A stretch of DNA of 64,000 bases from NCBI GenBank assembly GCA_016795385.1, contig JAEUHI010000048.1:124001-188000 (forward strand), given 5' to 3'. This stretch comes from Verrucomicrobiales bacterium. Lineage in GTDB: Bacteria > Verrucomicrobiota > Verrucomicrobiia > Verrucomicrobiales > DEV007. Under the pieces are notes generated by a model. That model searched no databases, had not been told where the DNA came from, and saw only the letters and a program-made list of their open reading frames with translations. The position numbers and the translations under genes were made by a program. Shown here in pieces: positions 32,612 through 41,431 of this stretch (within the stretch, counting starts at the first letter, position 1; each line of letters starts with the position of its first letter).

Positions 32612-34044
32612 AAATCGCTCACGGCCTCGCTCTTTTCCTCCCCTTCTCCCTCGCCTGCGCCGATGACCTCCCCGATCCGGTGGAGGTGACTGAGGCGCTG
32701 CGGAAGGCGAACGACTTTTTCGTCTCGAAGCTCGGCTCGCACGGTGGCTACGCCCGGTCGTGGAAGCGCGACCTGAGCCTGGCTTTTGTCGAGGGCAAGG
32801 AGAGCAGGACCCTTATCTCGATCCAGCCACACGGCACCACCACCGTCGGGATGACGATGCTGAAGGCGTGGCAGGCGACGGGCGACGAGGCCTTTCTCGA
32901 GGGCGCACGCGGCGCGGCCAAGGCCCTGATCGATTGCCAGCTCGAGTCGGGCGGATGGCCGGCGGATTTCGATTTCGGCGGCCAGGATCCGGAGAAATGG
33001 TGGCTGCGCCAGGAAGTGGCCGCGGGGGTGATGGAAAAAGGCAAACAGAGCAATTCCTCCACCCTCGATGACAACAAGTCGCAATCGGCCCTGCTCTTTC
33101 TCCTGGAGCTCGCCCACGATCCCGCCGGGAAGGACGGCGCAGCCCTGCAGGACGCGGTGAAATACGCCTTCGACCGCCTCCTCGCCGCCCAGACGAAGAT
33201 CGGCTCGTGGCCGCAGCAATTCAGCGAGGCGGCTCCGGCGGATGGGATCGTGAAGAAGGCGGTCATCCCGACCGAATGGCCGCGCGAGTTTCCGAAGGAG
33301 AAATACACCGACTTTCACACGCTCAACGATGGCAATCTCCAGAAGATCGTCGAGTTGATGCTCCGCGCCCACCAGCTGACCGGCGAGGCCCGCTACCTCG
33401 ACGCGGCGAAACGCTGCGGGGATTTCCTCCTGCTCGCCCAATTCGAGGGCGATCAACCGGTCTGGGCGCAGCAGTACAATGAAGAAATGGTGCCGGTCTG
33501 GGCGCGGAAATTCGAGCCACCGGCAGTGAGCTCGACCGAATCGCTCGGAGCCTGCTACACCCTTTTTGAAATCTGGCTGGCGACGGGCGAGGACAAATAC
33601 CGGGCTACGATCCCCGCGGCTCTCGATTACCTCGAAAAGGCGAAGCTGCCCAATGGCCGATGGTCGCGCTTTTACGAATTCGGAACGAACCAACCTCTCT
33701 ACTGCAAGGCGGAGACCTACGAGCTGACTTACGACGACTCGGATCTGCCCGATCATTACAGCTTCCAGCCGGAGTATCCGGGAGACAAGATCGAGCGTTT
33801 TCGTGCGGACCTCGCGAAGCCGCGGGAGGAGTTGCTTGCCGCCCGCAAGGGCCCGGATTCGCCCGAGCGGTGGCTGAAATCGGCACGCAGCTTGCGCGGC
33901 AAAGTCAAGGCCGCGCTCGAATCCCAAAACGAGGACGGGATCTGGATCGACGACGACGAGATCAGCGCGGAGCTCTTCGTGAAACACGGCAACGCGATGG
34001 CGCTCTATCTGGAAGCCCTGCGGAACGCCGCCGCGACGAAGTGA
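32608..34044 (+). CDS. Pectate lyase family protein (polysaccharide lyase family 10-like)
   Basis: 478 residues with a signal peptide ending near ACA. It is a helical-repeat enzyme of the pectic acid lyase type: TTVGMTMLKAWQATGDEAFL, LESGGWPADFDFGG, ASTTLDDN-like region SSTLDDNKSQSALLFLLEL, and MVPVWARKFEPPAVSSTES, which carries the conserved Arg/Lys-rich site. It would cleave polygalacturonate by beta-elimination outside the cell. Its start overlaps the esterase stop by 4 bp, and it ends 2 bp from the convergent NHL gene. Confidence 0.88.
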   Translation: MKIAHGLALFLPFSLACADDLPDPVEVTEALRKANDFFVSKLGSHGGYARSWKRDLSLAFVEGKESRTLISIQPHGTTTVGMTMLKAWQATGDEAFLEGARGAAKALIDCQLESGGWPADFDFGGQDPEKWWLRQEVAAGVMEKGKQSNSSTLDDNKSQSALLFLLELAHDPAGKDGAALQDAVKYAFDRLLAAQTKIGSWPQQFSEAAPADGIVKKAVIPTEWPREFPKEKYTDFHTLNDGNLQKIVELMLRAHQLTGEARYLDAAKRCGDFLLLAQFEGDQPVWAQQYNEEMVPVWARKFEPPAVSSTESLGACYTLFEIWLATGEDKYRATIPAALDYLEKAKLPNGRWSRFYEFGTNQPLYCKAETYELTYDDSDLPDHYSFQPEYPGDKIERFRADLAKPREELLAARKGPDSPERWLKSARSLRGKVKAALESQNEDGIWIDDDEISAELFVKHGNAMALYLEALRNAAATK

Positions 34045-34045
34045 C

Positions 34046-35527
34046 TCATTTGCCCTTCACGACCTTCACCTTGGCCGAGCCGGTGCGGCCGTCGAAGGAG
34101 GTGCCTTGGATGGTGACCCGCGTGCTTCGCTTCACGAGCTTTTTCGCTTTCACCTTCCAGTTCGCCACCGAACCGGCGGCGGGCTTGAAGCCCCCCTGCC
34201 CCGCCACCTGATAGGCGATCGCCGAGGCCCCCGAGGCCGTGCCCTTGATGGTGGCTCGGCTACCCTTGGCGGTGACGGACTTCGGTGCCGTGATCACCAC
34301 GGGATCGGACCACCGTTTCACCGAGCCCTCGTTGAGGTATTGCCCGAGAAAGAGGCTCCCCTCCCGGCCGAAGGCGATCTGGGTCGGACTGTCGATCGAG
34401 CGTGGCGTGGGAGGCCCGGCGATTCGGGAAACGAAGTCCGCCTGTCCCAACACGAGATTCGCCGGTGCTCCGTTCGTCTTCAGGCCGGGATTCACGAATC
34501 CCAGGACCCGGTAGTTCGAGTAATCGCTCACCCAGAGGACGCCATCGGGAGCGATCGCGACGTAGTAGGGCGAGTTCATGCTCGCGGCGGTCGGCGGATC
34601 CAGATCATTCCGCGTCAGAAAATCGCCCTGACCGAGGACGATATCGGCATCGGCGCCATCGGCCTTGGCCGCGGCGTTTGTAAAACCGAGGACCCGGTTG
34701 TTGGAGGCATCGGCGAGCCAGAGCGTGCCCTGCGCATCGACCGCGAGACCGTAGGGAGCCGCGCCAAAGGAAGAGGCTGACACCACGTCCGAATCGAAGG
34801 TGGCAGGATCGTTGTCGGGATTGGCATCCTTCTCTCCGAGATACCCGCTCGCCACGGCGTTGAAGGAAAGGGAGGCGGCGTTGTCGAAGCGCAGCACCCG
34901 CGGGATGGTCGAATCGCTCACCCAGAGACGTCCGCTGGCATCGATGGCAATGCCGGCCGGCGTGGCGAACCCGCTGTCCGCCACGTTGTTGGGTGCGGGC
35001 TCATCGGAGGTGAAGTCCGGCTGACCGATCACCGCATCCGCCGCCGCGGTGAAGGAGGGTTTTTCCGAAGCCCCGTCGAAACGCAGGACGCGGGCGTTGC
35101 CGGAATCCGTCACCCAGAGTCGTCCGGCGGCGTCAAAACAGAGGTTCACGGGATTGTCCAGCGAGTCGGCCGAAGGATCGGCCCCAAGGGGGGCGTTGAG
35201 ATCGGGATTGCCACGGTTTGCGGACGAGGAAGTGAAGTCGGGCTGGCCGAAGACGGCTTCCGCCTCGGCGTTCGTTTGATAGGCCGCCGTCGAGGAGAAA
35301 CGGAGGATGCGGTGATTTCCGGAATCGGCGACAAACAGTTTCCCGGTGACCGGATCGATCGCGACCCCTTCGACGAGGGTCAAGGAAGACGGGGTCGGAG
35401 GCGTCGTCTGGACCTGGGTCGTGAGGCTCGTCTGCCCCAGAATGCTGTTGGCGGGTGCGTGGTTGCCGGGCCGGGCCATCAGCGAGGTCGACAGACAAAG
35501 GGGCAGAATCAAGAGGGTGCGTTTCAT
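34046..35527 (-). CDS. Secreted NHL-repeat beta-propeller protein, copy 1
   Basis: 493 residues. Signal peptide MKRTLLILPLCLSTSLMA. Six or so NHL-type blades recur, each containing a PxGI/L-A-D motif such as DPVTGKLFVADSGNHRILRF and ALDAQGTLWLADASNNRVLG-like repeats. The C-terminal ~85 residues form an Ig-like domain (ITAPKSVTAKGSRATIKGTA; TRVTIQGTSFDGRTG). It is a close paralogue of the next gene upstream, 72 bp away. Function unknown; NHL propellers mostly bind proteins or sugars. Confidence 0.85.
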   Translation of the reverse strand: MKRTLLILPLCLSTSLMARPGNHAPANSILGQTSLTTQVQTTPPTPSSLTLVEGVAIDPVTGKLFVADSGNHRILRFSSTAAYQTNAEAEAVFGQPDFTSSSANRGNPDLNAPLGADPSADSLDNPVNLCFDAAGRLWVTDSGNARVLRFDGASEKPSFTAAADAVIGQPDFTSDEPAPNNVADSGFATPAGIAIDASGRLWVSDSTIPRVLRFDNAASLSFNAVASGYLGEKDANPDNDPATFDSDVVSASSFGAAPYGLAVDAQGTLWLADASNNRVLGFTNAAAKADGADADIVLGQGDFLTRNDLDPPTAASMNSPYYVAIAPDGVLWVSDYSNYRVLGFVNPGLKTNGAPANLVLGQADFVSRIAGPPTPRSIDSPTQIAFGREGSLFLGQYLNEGSVKRWSDPVVITAPKSVTAKGSRATIKGTASGASAIAYQVAGQGGFKPAAGSVANWKVKAKKLVKRSTRVTIQGTSFDGRTGSAKVKVVKGK

Positions 35528-35599
35528 CACGGTGCAGGGTCTTGTCGGGATTTGGCGCGGGCGTGACAATGCCACGCGCACCTTTCCGAGGATGGAAAA

Positions 35600-37033
35600 T
35601 CACTTCGGCTTCTTCACTTTTACCACGGCCGTGGCGGTGCGTCCATCGAAGGCCCTAGCCTGGACCCGGACTGCGGTGGTCGGTTTCTTCAGGCGTTTCA
35701 CCGTCACCTGCCAGTTCGTGGGTCCACCGACGACGGGCTTGAACCCGCCCTGCCCGGTCACTTGGTGCGAAACGCCGACGGCCCCGGAGGCGGTGCCTTT
35801 GATGAGCGCTTTGGTCCCCCGGGCGGTGACTTTTGTTGGAGCGGTGATCGTGACCGGATCGGACCAGCGTTGCACCCGGGCCGTGACGCTGTCCTCTCCC
35901 ACAAAGAGGCTGCCCTCCTGCCCGATGACGATCTGGCGGGGACCCCCGATGGCCCGGGCGCTGTAGGGCTGCCCGGTGCCGGTGACGAAATTCGCCTGCC
36001 CCAGGACGATGTCGGCGTTCGCTCCGTTGGTTTTGGTATCGACATCGAGGAAACCGAGGATGCGATTGTTGCCCGTGTCACTGACCCAGAGCGTGCCTTC
36101 GGGATCGACGCACATGTGAAACGGGATGAAGAGGCTCGCCGCCGTCGGCGGACTCGGCTGCGCGTTGCTCGTGAAATTCGCCTGCCCGAAGACGGCGTTT
36201 GCCGCACTTCCGGTGACGGTCGGGGTGTCGAAACGCAGCACCCGGTGATTCGAGGCATCGGCGACCCAGAGCCGGTCCTGATCGTCCACGAAGAGGCCGT
36301 AGGGGGTCGTGCTGAAACCATTGGCGGTCGTGCCGGAGATGAATTGATTCGATCCGTTGATCTCGCCGAGGTAGCTGGCGTAGGCGACGTCGTTCGAAGC
36401 GGTCTGGGCGTTCGCGAATCTCAGGATCCTCGGAGCCCCCCCGTTTTCGAGCACGTAGAGATTGTCCGCGCTGTCGACAGCGACTCCCACCGGCCTGATG
36501 AAACCACTGTCGCTGGTGGAATTCGCGGCGGGCGTCGTGGTGGCAAAATCGGGCTGCCCGATCACGGCATCCGCCGCTGCGCCGAACTGAGGTTTTGAAG
36601 AGGCGGCATCGTAGCGGAGCACCCGGGCGTTGAAGGCGTCCGCCACCCAGAGATTGCCTTCGCCATCAAAACACAGGTGCGCGGGCCGGTTGAGAGTGAG
36701 GGCGGACGCTCCCGCGCCGCGGTTCGCCTCGTTTCCGGTGAAGTCGCTCTGACCAAAGACTGCCTCGGCTTCCGCGTAGGTCTGATAGGCGGCCGTCGAG
36801 GAAAAACGCAGGATGCGATGGTTTCTCTCATCACTCACGAAGAGCTTTCCGGTGGTGGGATCGATGGCGAGACCATTGGGGCCGTAAAACGAGCGGCTCG
36901 TCGGCGGATTGAATTCGAGACCCGAAGTGAAAGAGGGCTGCCCGAGGAGGCTGGCGGCAGCAGATCCGCTCTGAGGGCGTGCCTGGGCGGAGAGAACGGT
37001 TAAAAAGGTGAGCGCGAGAAGGGAACGGATCAT
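35600..37033 (-). CDS. Secreted NHL-repeat beta-propeller protein, copy 2
   Basis: 477 residues with the same plan as copy 1: signal peptide MIRSLLALTFLTVLSAQA, NHL blades (DPTTGKLFVSDERNHRILRF; TLWVSDTGNNRILGFLD), and the same Ig-like C-terminus (ITAPTKVTARGTKALIKGTA). Long stretches of copies 1 and 2 are near-identical (ILRFSSTAAYQT; AEAVFGQ), so they arose by tandem duplication and then diverged. It is the leading gene of the leftward pair. The promoter is presumably in the 132 bp before the divergent ABC-F gene. Confidence 0.85.
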   Translation of the reverse strand: MIRSLLALTFLTVLSAQARPQSGSAAASLLGQPSFTSGLEFNPPTSRSFYGPNGLAIDPTTGKLFVSDERNHRILRFSSTAAYQTYAEAEAVFGQSDFTGNEANRGAGASALTLNRPAHLCFDGEGNLWVADAFNARVLRYDAASSKPQFGAAADAVIGQPDFATTTPAANSTSDSGFIRPVGVAVDSADNLYVLENGGAPRILRFANAQTASNDVAYASYLGEINGSNQFISGTTANGFSTTPYGLFVDDQDRLWVADASNHRVLRFDTPTVTGSAANAVFGQANFTSNAQPSPPTAASLFIPFHMCVDPEGTLWVSDTGNNRILGFLDVDTKTNGANADIVLGQANFVTGTGQPYSARAIGGPRQIVIGQEGSLFVGEDSVTARVQRWSDPVTITAPTKVTARGTKALIKGTASGAVGVSHQVTGQGGFKPVVGGPTNWQVTVKRLKKPTTAVRVQARAFDGRTATAVVKVKKPK

Positions 37034-37165
37034 GCGGAAGGGAGAAGTTGGATATCGTGGGCGTTACCCTCGCTTGGAAAGACCGCGACGCAAGGCAAAG
37101 AGGCGGTCAGGAGCGCTTGCCCTGCGATCATCCCCCGCCTACCTTCCGCGCCTTCCCTTGCCCCC

Positions 37166-39070
37166 ATGCCCCCCTCTCCGATCCAGACCGACGCGATCCT
37201 CTCCGCCTCCGAATTGTCCCTTTCCTTCGGACGCCATGCCATCCTCGATGGCGCCTCGCTCGCGATCTATCCGGGAGAAAAGGTGGGCCTCGTCGGTCGC
37301 AACGGCAGCGGCAAATCCAGCTTTCTCCGCATCGCCGCGGGCGAGGAGCGGCCCGATGCCGGCACCCTCTCCCGGAAACAGGGGCTCGTCGTCGGTTATC
37401 TGCCGCAGGAATTCCAGCTCGATGACTCCGCGACGGTCGAGGCGAACATCCGTGCGGGTGCCGCGGAGCTCTTCGACGCCCTCCAGCGCTACGAACATGC
37501 CGACGAGCTCTCCGACGCCGAATCGCACCGGCTCCTCGCCCTGATCGAACATGGCGACGGCTGGAACCTCGAGACCCGCATCGAGACCCTGCGACGCGAG
37601 CTTTCCGCCCCGCCCGGCGACCGCATCGTGGCGCATCTGTCAGGCGGAGAAAAGCGCCGCGTCGGTCTCTGCCGCGCCCTTCTTTCCCAGCCCGATCTGC
37701 TGATCCTCGATGAGCCGACCAACCACCTCGACGCCGGAGCGATCGCCTGGCTCGAGGGATGGCTCGCCGATTCGAACGGCGCCTGCCTCTTCGTCACGCA
37801 CGACCGCTATTTCCTCGACCGCATCGCCACCCGCATCGTCGAACTCGCCGACGGCCGCTTTTTTTCCCACGAGGGCAACTACAGCGACTACCTCGTGGCG
37901 AAGGCCGAGCGGCAGGAGCGCGATCAGAATGCGGAACACAAACGCCAGCGTTTCCTGAGCCGCGAGATCGAATGGGTCCGCGCCGGAGTGAAGGCCCGCG
38001 GCACGAAGCAGCGCAGCCGCCTCGATAATTTCTACGCGGTGAAGGCCCAGAAAGCCCCCGAGAAGGAGCTCGACATGGAGCTTGTCATTCCCCCGCCGCC
38101 TCCGCTCGCCAATGTCGTGGTGGAGCTCGAGGAAGTCGGGCACTTCTACGACCGCGATCCCCTCGTCCTCGGGCTCGATCTCGAGTTCAAGGCCGGTGAG
38201 TGTGTCGGTGTCGTCGGTCCGAACGGCGTCGGGAAAACCACCCTGCTGAAACTCATCCTCGGAGAACTCGAGCCCACCACCGGCACCGTCCGCATCGGCA
38301 AACGGACCGAGTTCAACTACGTCGATCAGACCCGCCTCGCCCTCGACGAGAACAAGAGCGTTATCGAGGAAGTCTCGCAGGGCCAGGACTCCGTGCGTTT
38401 CGGCGACGAGACCATCTCCGTCCGCTCCTACCTGCAGCGTTTCCTCTTCGGCAACGAGCGCATCAACGACCGCATTGGCAACCTCTCCGGCGGCGAGAAA
38501 AACCGCGTCCTCCTCGCCAAGATCCTGCGTCGCGGTGGCAACTTCCTCGTGCTCGACGAGCCGACGAACGACCTCGACCTCCAGACCCTGCGTGTGCTCG
38601 AGGAAGCGCTCGTGAACTTCGGCGGCACCGCCCTCGTCGTCAGCCACGACCGCTGGTTCCTCGACCGCGTCTGCGACCGCGTCGTGGTCTTCGAAGGAAA
38701 CGGGCGCGTGACGGTGAACGAGGGGAATTACTCCTACTACCTCGAAAAACGCCGTGCCGCCGAAGCCGTCGCCGCCGCCGCGAAAGTGAAGCCGGCCAAA
38801 CCCGCGAAACCCGCCGAACCTGCTCCTGACAAACCCCGAAAACTGAAGTGGAAGGAAGAGCGCGAGCTCGAAACCATGGAGGAAACCATCCTCGCCGCCG
38901 AGTCCGTCGTCGCCGAGCTCGAGGAAAAGCTCAATGATCCCGCCTTCTACATCGAAAACGCCGCCGCAGCGCCGGCGATGATCGCCGATCTGGAGCAAAA
39001 GAAGACCGAAGTCGCCGCACTTTATGCCCGATGGGAGGAGCTGGAGGCGATCCGGGCGGCGGCGGGATGA
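37166..39070 (+). CDS. ABC-F family ATPase (Uup-like)
   Basis: 634 residues with two ABC domains and no membrane segment. Walker A motifs GRNGSGKSS and GPNGVGKTT; signatures LSGGEKRRVGLCRALL and LSGGEKNRVLLAKIL; Walker B LLILDEPTNHLD and FLVLDEPTNDLD. Between the domains lies the ABC-F linker, rich in charged residues, and the C-terminal ~90 residues are a coiled-coil-forming extension as in Uup. ABC-F proteins act at the ribosome or on DNA intermediates. The gene is monocistronic. Confidence 0.92.
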   Translation: MPPSPIQTDAILSASELSLSFGRHAILDGASLAIYPGEKVGLVGRNGSGKSSFLRIAAGEERPDAGTLSRKQGLVVGYLPQEFQLDDSATVEANIRAGAAELFDALQRYEHADELSDAESHRLLALIEHGDGWNLETRIETLRRELSAPPGDRIVAHLSGGEKRRVGLCRALLSQPDLLILDEPTNHLDAGAIAWLEGWLADSNGACLFVTHDRYFLDRIATRIVELADGRFFSHEGNYSDYLVAKAERQERDQNAEHKRQRFLSREIEWVRAGVKARGTKQRSRLDNFYAVKAQKAPEKELDMELVIPPPPPLANVVVELEEVGHFYDRDPLVLGLDLEFKAGECVGVVGPNGVGKTTLLKLILGELEPTTGTVRIGKRTEFNYVDQTRLALDENKSVIEEVSQGQDSVRFGDETISVRSYLQRFLFGNERINDRIGNLSGGEKNRVLLAKILRRGGNFLVLDEPTNDLDLQTLRVLEEALVNFGGTALVVSHDRWFLDRVCDRVVVFEGNGRVTVNEGNYSYYLEKRRAAEAVAAAAKVKPAKPAKPAEPAPDKPRKLKWKEERELETMEETILAAESVVAELEEKLNDPAFYIENAAAAPAMIADLEQKKTEVAALYARWEELEAIRAAAG

Positions 39071-39137
39071 AGTGATCTCGCGGAAAAATGGCGGATTGAC
39101 ACCCCTCCGCCCGTTTCCCTAGGATTCCAATCCCTCC

Positions 39138-39584
39138 ATGTCCTCCAAACCCCTCCACAATCTCGTCGTCGAACTGCCCGGCTCTCCGCCCCGGCACTAC
39201 CTGCTGAGCGCCGCGACGATCCGGCTCGGACGGGTCGAGGGCAATGCCATCGTCGTCGAGGAGGACGCCGTCTCGGCGCGGCATTGCGAACTCCGCCGCA
39301 CTGCGGCGGGCGGCTATGAGGTGCTGGATCTCGGCTCGACCAACGGCACCCGCCTCAATGGCGAGGCACTCTCCGGGGAAGCCAGGGAGTTGCATGACGG
39401 CGACAACCTTCTCCTCGGAGTCGCGGCGAAGGCCCGGTATGTGCGCGTCCACGAAATCCGGGATCGCATCGAGCCGGGGCCCACGACCGCCGGCTCCGTG
39501 ACGATGCGCCTCGAACGCCCCGAGATCAATCCCGTCGCCGCCGCGGTGGCCAAGGCCGCACGGGATCGGGTGAAATCGGCGTGA
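39138..39584 (+). CDS. Small FHA-domain protein
   Basis: 148 residues. A single forkhead-associated domain spans residues ~10-100: IRLGRVEGNAIVVEEDAVSARHCEL, with the Ser and His of the phosphothreonine-binding loop, and LDLGSTNGTRLNGEAL. The C-terminal tail is short and Ala/Lys-rich. There is no signal peptide. It probably binds a phosphothreonine partner in the cytoplasm. No kinase gene is adjacent. Confidence 0.88.
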   Translation: MSSKPLHNLVVELPGSPPRHYLLSAATIRLGRVEGNAIVVEEDAVSARHCELRRTAAGGYEVLDLGSTNGTRLNGEALSGEARELHDGDNLLLGVAAKARYVRVHEIRDRIEPGPTTAGSVTMRLERPEINPVAAAVAKAARDRVKSA

Positions 39585-39600
39585 GGAGTTTTTCCCCAAC

Positions 39601-39690
39601 CTCATACTCTTACCTCATACTCTTACCTCATACTCAAAAGCGTGAGGCTCTTGGTCGTTCGTATTGGAGTGTGAGTAGGAGTAGGTCGAG
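39601..39690. repeat. Thirteen-base tandem repeat with inverted counterpart
   Basis: CTCATACTCTTAC occurs twice and starts a third time (39601-39635). About 25 bases later GGAGTGTGAGTAGGAGTAGG (39665-39684) is a degenerate complement of it. The plan, a short tandem array followed by an inverted degenerate copy built on GAGT/ACTC, resembles 23279-23427. No gene lies between 39585 and 39777. Confidence 0.65.
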
Positions 39691-39777
39691 GGCATCAAGA
39701 CCCAAAACCCGCGCAATTCGATATTGACCCTCCTCCCCATCGGCAGGAAGCTTGCGCCTCACAAACCCGGATATTTT

Positions 39778-40653
39778 ATGGCAGATCTAGACGACATCAG
39801 AGACGGAGACAATTTTGGTCTCAACACGCCCGCGGACACCAGTTCCTTCTACCTCAAGGGCCTCAACAGCACGGATTGGGGCATCAAGAACCGCATGGCG
39901 CGGATCTTCAACCGGAAGTCCGGCCGCACCGTGATGCTGGCCTTCGACCACGGCTTCCTCATGGGCCCGACCTCGGGACTCGAGCGCATCGACCTGAACA
40001 TCGCCCCCCTCGCCGAGCACGCCGACTGTCTCATGGGCACCCGCGGCATGATCCGCTCCAGCATCCCGGCGGACAACACCAAGCCGATCTGTCTCCGCAC
40101 CGACACCGGCACCACGATCCTGACGGAAATGAACCACAACGTCCTCATCTCCGAAGAGGACGCGATCTCGATGAACGCCAGCGCCATGGCCGCGATGCTC
40201 GCCATCGGTGACGCCGCCACCGAAGCCTCCACGGTTGCGAATTTCAGCCGCCTCGTCGACATCGGGAACAAGTACAGCATCCCGGTGATGGGCGTGACCG
40301 CCGTCGGGAAAGACATGGCCCGCGACGCCCGCTACTTCGGTCTCGCCTCTCGCGTCTGCGCCGAGAACGGTGCCAGCATCGTGAAGACCTACTACACGGA
40401 AGGATTTGAAAAGGTCGTGGCGGCCTGCCCCGTCCCGGTCGTCATCGCCGGCGGCAAGAAACTTCCCGAGCTCGAAGCGCTCGAACTCGCCTACAACGCG
40501 ATCCAATGCGGTGCCGCAGGGGTCGACATGGGCCGCAACGTCTTCCAATCCGAGGCACCCCTCGCCATGATCAAGGCGGTCGCCGGTGTCGTCCACGACG
40601 GTCTCAAGCCCCAGGAAGCCTTCGAGCTCTTCAACACGCTCAAGGGCAAGTGA
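39778..40653 (+). CDS. lsrF: LsrF-like class I aldolase / thiolase (DeoC-FbaB fold)
   Basis: 291 residues. The family core is GRTVMLAFDHGFLMGPTSGLE and the Schiff-base lysine region GASIVKTYYTEGFEKVV, followed by VVIAGGKKLPELEALEL and AAGVDMGRNVFQSE. It matches the FbaB/LsrF family, which includes archaeal-type fructose-bisphosphate aldolases and LsrF, the autoinducer-2 phosphate thiolase. I prefer LsrF from the overall motif pattern, but an aldolase role is possible, since no lsr operon is adjacent. ATG 39778 is preferred over an upstream TTG. Confidence 0.8.
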   Translation: MADLDDIRDGDNFGLNTPADTSSFYLKGLNSTDWGIKNRMARIFNRKSGRTVMLAFDHGFLMGPTSGLERIDLNIAPLAEHADCLMGTRGMIRSSIPADNTKPICLRTDTGTTILTEMNHNVLISEEDAISMNASAMAAMLAIGDAATEASTVANFSRLVDIGNKYSIPVMGVTAVGKDMARDARYFGLASRVCAENGASIVKTYYTEGFEKVVAACPVPVVIAGGKKLPELEALELAYNAIQCGAAGVDMGRNVFQSEAPLAMIKAVAGVVHDGLKPQEAFELFNTLKGK

Positions 40654-40678
40654 CCTGACCGGGTTCAGTCCCCCTTTC

Positions 40679-40713
40679 AACCCTCTTTGGTCCCGGACCG
40701 AAGAGGGTTTTTT
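40679..40713. terminator. Terminator between the lsrF-like gene and the convergent sulfotransferase
   Basis: AACCCTCTT (40679-40687) pairs with AAGAGGGTT (40701-40709), and a T run follows on the + strand. It lies 25 bp after the lsrF-like stop and directly beside the sulfotransferase stop, so it may serve mainly the + strand gene. Confidence 0.8.
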
Positions 40714-40714
40714 G

Positions 40715-41392
40715 TTAGTCGACGGGATAACCGAATCGCTCGAGAGCCGCGCGCTCCAGCCGCAGGGCGCGCTCGCGCACGGCGGGATCCCATTCCGGGC
40801 GGGTCTTTTCGTCGCGGCTGTGGTTGATGCGTTCTTTGCCCCGGACGAGGGCGGGATCGAAATCACAACCGAGCCGCTCGAGCACGGTGACGAGGTCTTC
40901 CCGCAAATTCTCCTGTTTCCCGACGAAATCGACGGGGCGGAAGGTGTAATGGCTGAAGAGCGCGGTGACGTAGCCGGGATAGCGGTCCATCACGGCGCTG
41001 ACGAAACCATTGAAATCGCGCCCTTCGCCCAATCCATTCAGAATGGCATTGGGATGCCAGCGGTGGAAGTTCTCCGAGTCTCCGTCGCGTTCCCAGTTCA
41101 AGGAGGGCTGGCTTTTGTAAAGGTAGAAGGACTCGTACCAATCGAGCGGGTGCCGCACGAAACAGAAAGTGAAGGGCCGCGGATGGAGCCGCAGATGGGG
41201 GCGTTTCACGAGGTATTCGATCCGACGCCCGAGCCCCTGCCAACCCGGGGCGAGGAGGTGATCGAGATTGGCGTGGCGGTGCCCGATGGAACAACGCATC
41301 AAGCCGGCATCGCGCAGCACCTTGGTCACCCAGGTGCCGCCGGTTTTGGGAATGTGGAGGAAGAGGGCTCCGTTTTTGAGAATCACCGCCAT
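40715..41392 (-). CDS. Sulfotransferase family 2-type protein
   Basis: 225 residues, shorter than the pathway sulfotransferase at 16211. The PAPS loop FLHIPKTGGTWVTKVL is at the N-terminus, as in carbohydrate/Golgi-type sulfotransferases, and the 3'-phosphate-binding motif FCFVRHPLDWYESF follows. It lies alone between the lsrF-like terminator and the two-component genes. The acceptor is unknown, possibly a polysaccharide. Confidence 0.85.
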   Translation of the reverse strand: MAVILKNGALFLHIPKTGGTWVTKVLRDAGLMRCSIGHRHANLDHLLAPGWQGLGRRIEYLVKRPHLRLHPRPFTFCFVRHPLDWYESFYLYKSQPSLNWERDGDSENFHRWHPNAILNGLGEGRDFNGFVSAVMDRYPGYVTALFSHYTFRPVDFVGKQENLREDLVTVLERLGCDFDPALVRGKERINHSRDEKTRPEWDPAVRERALRLERAALERFGYPVD

Positions 41393-41431
41393 GTGTCGTA
41401 AGCGGTGGCTCCCGGCGATCGGATTGTCAAC

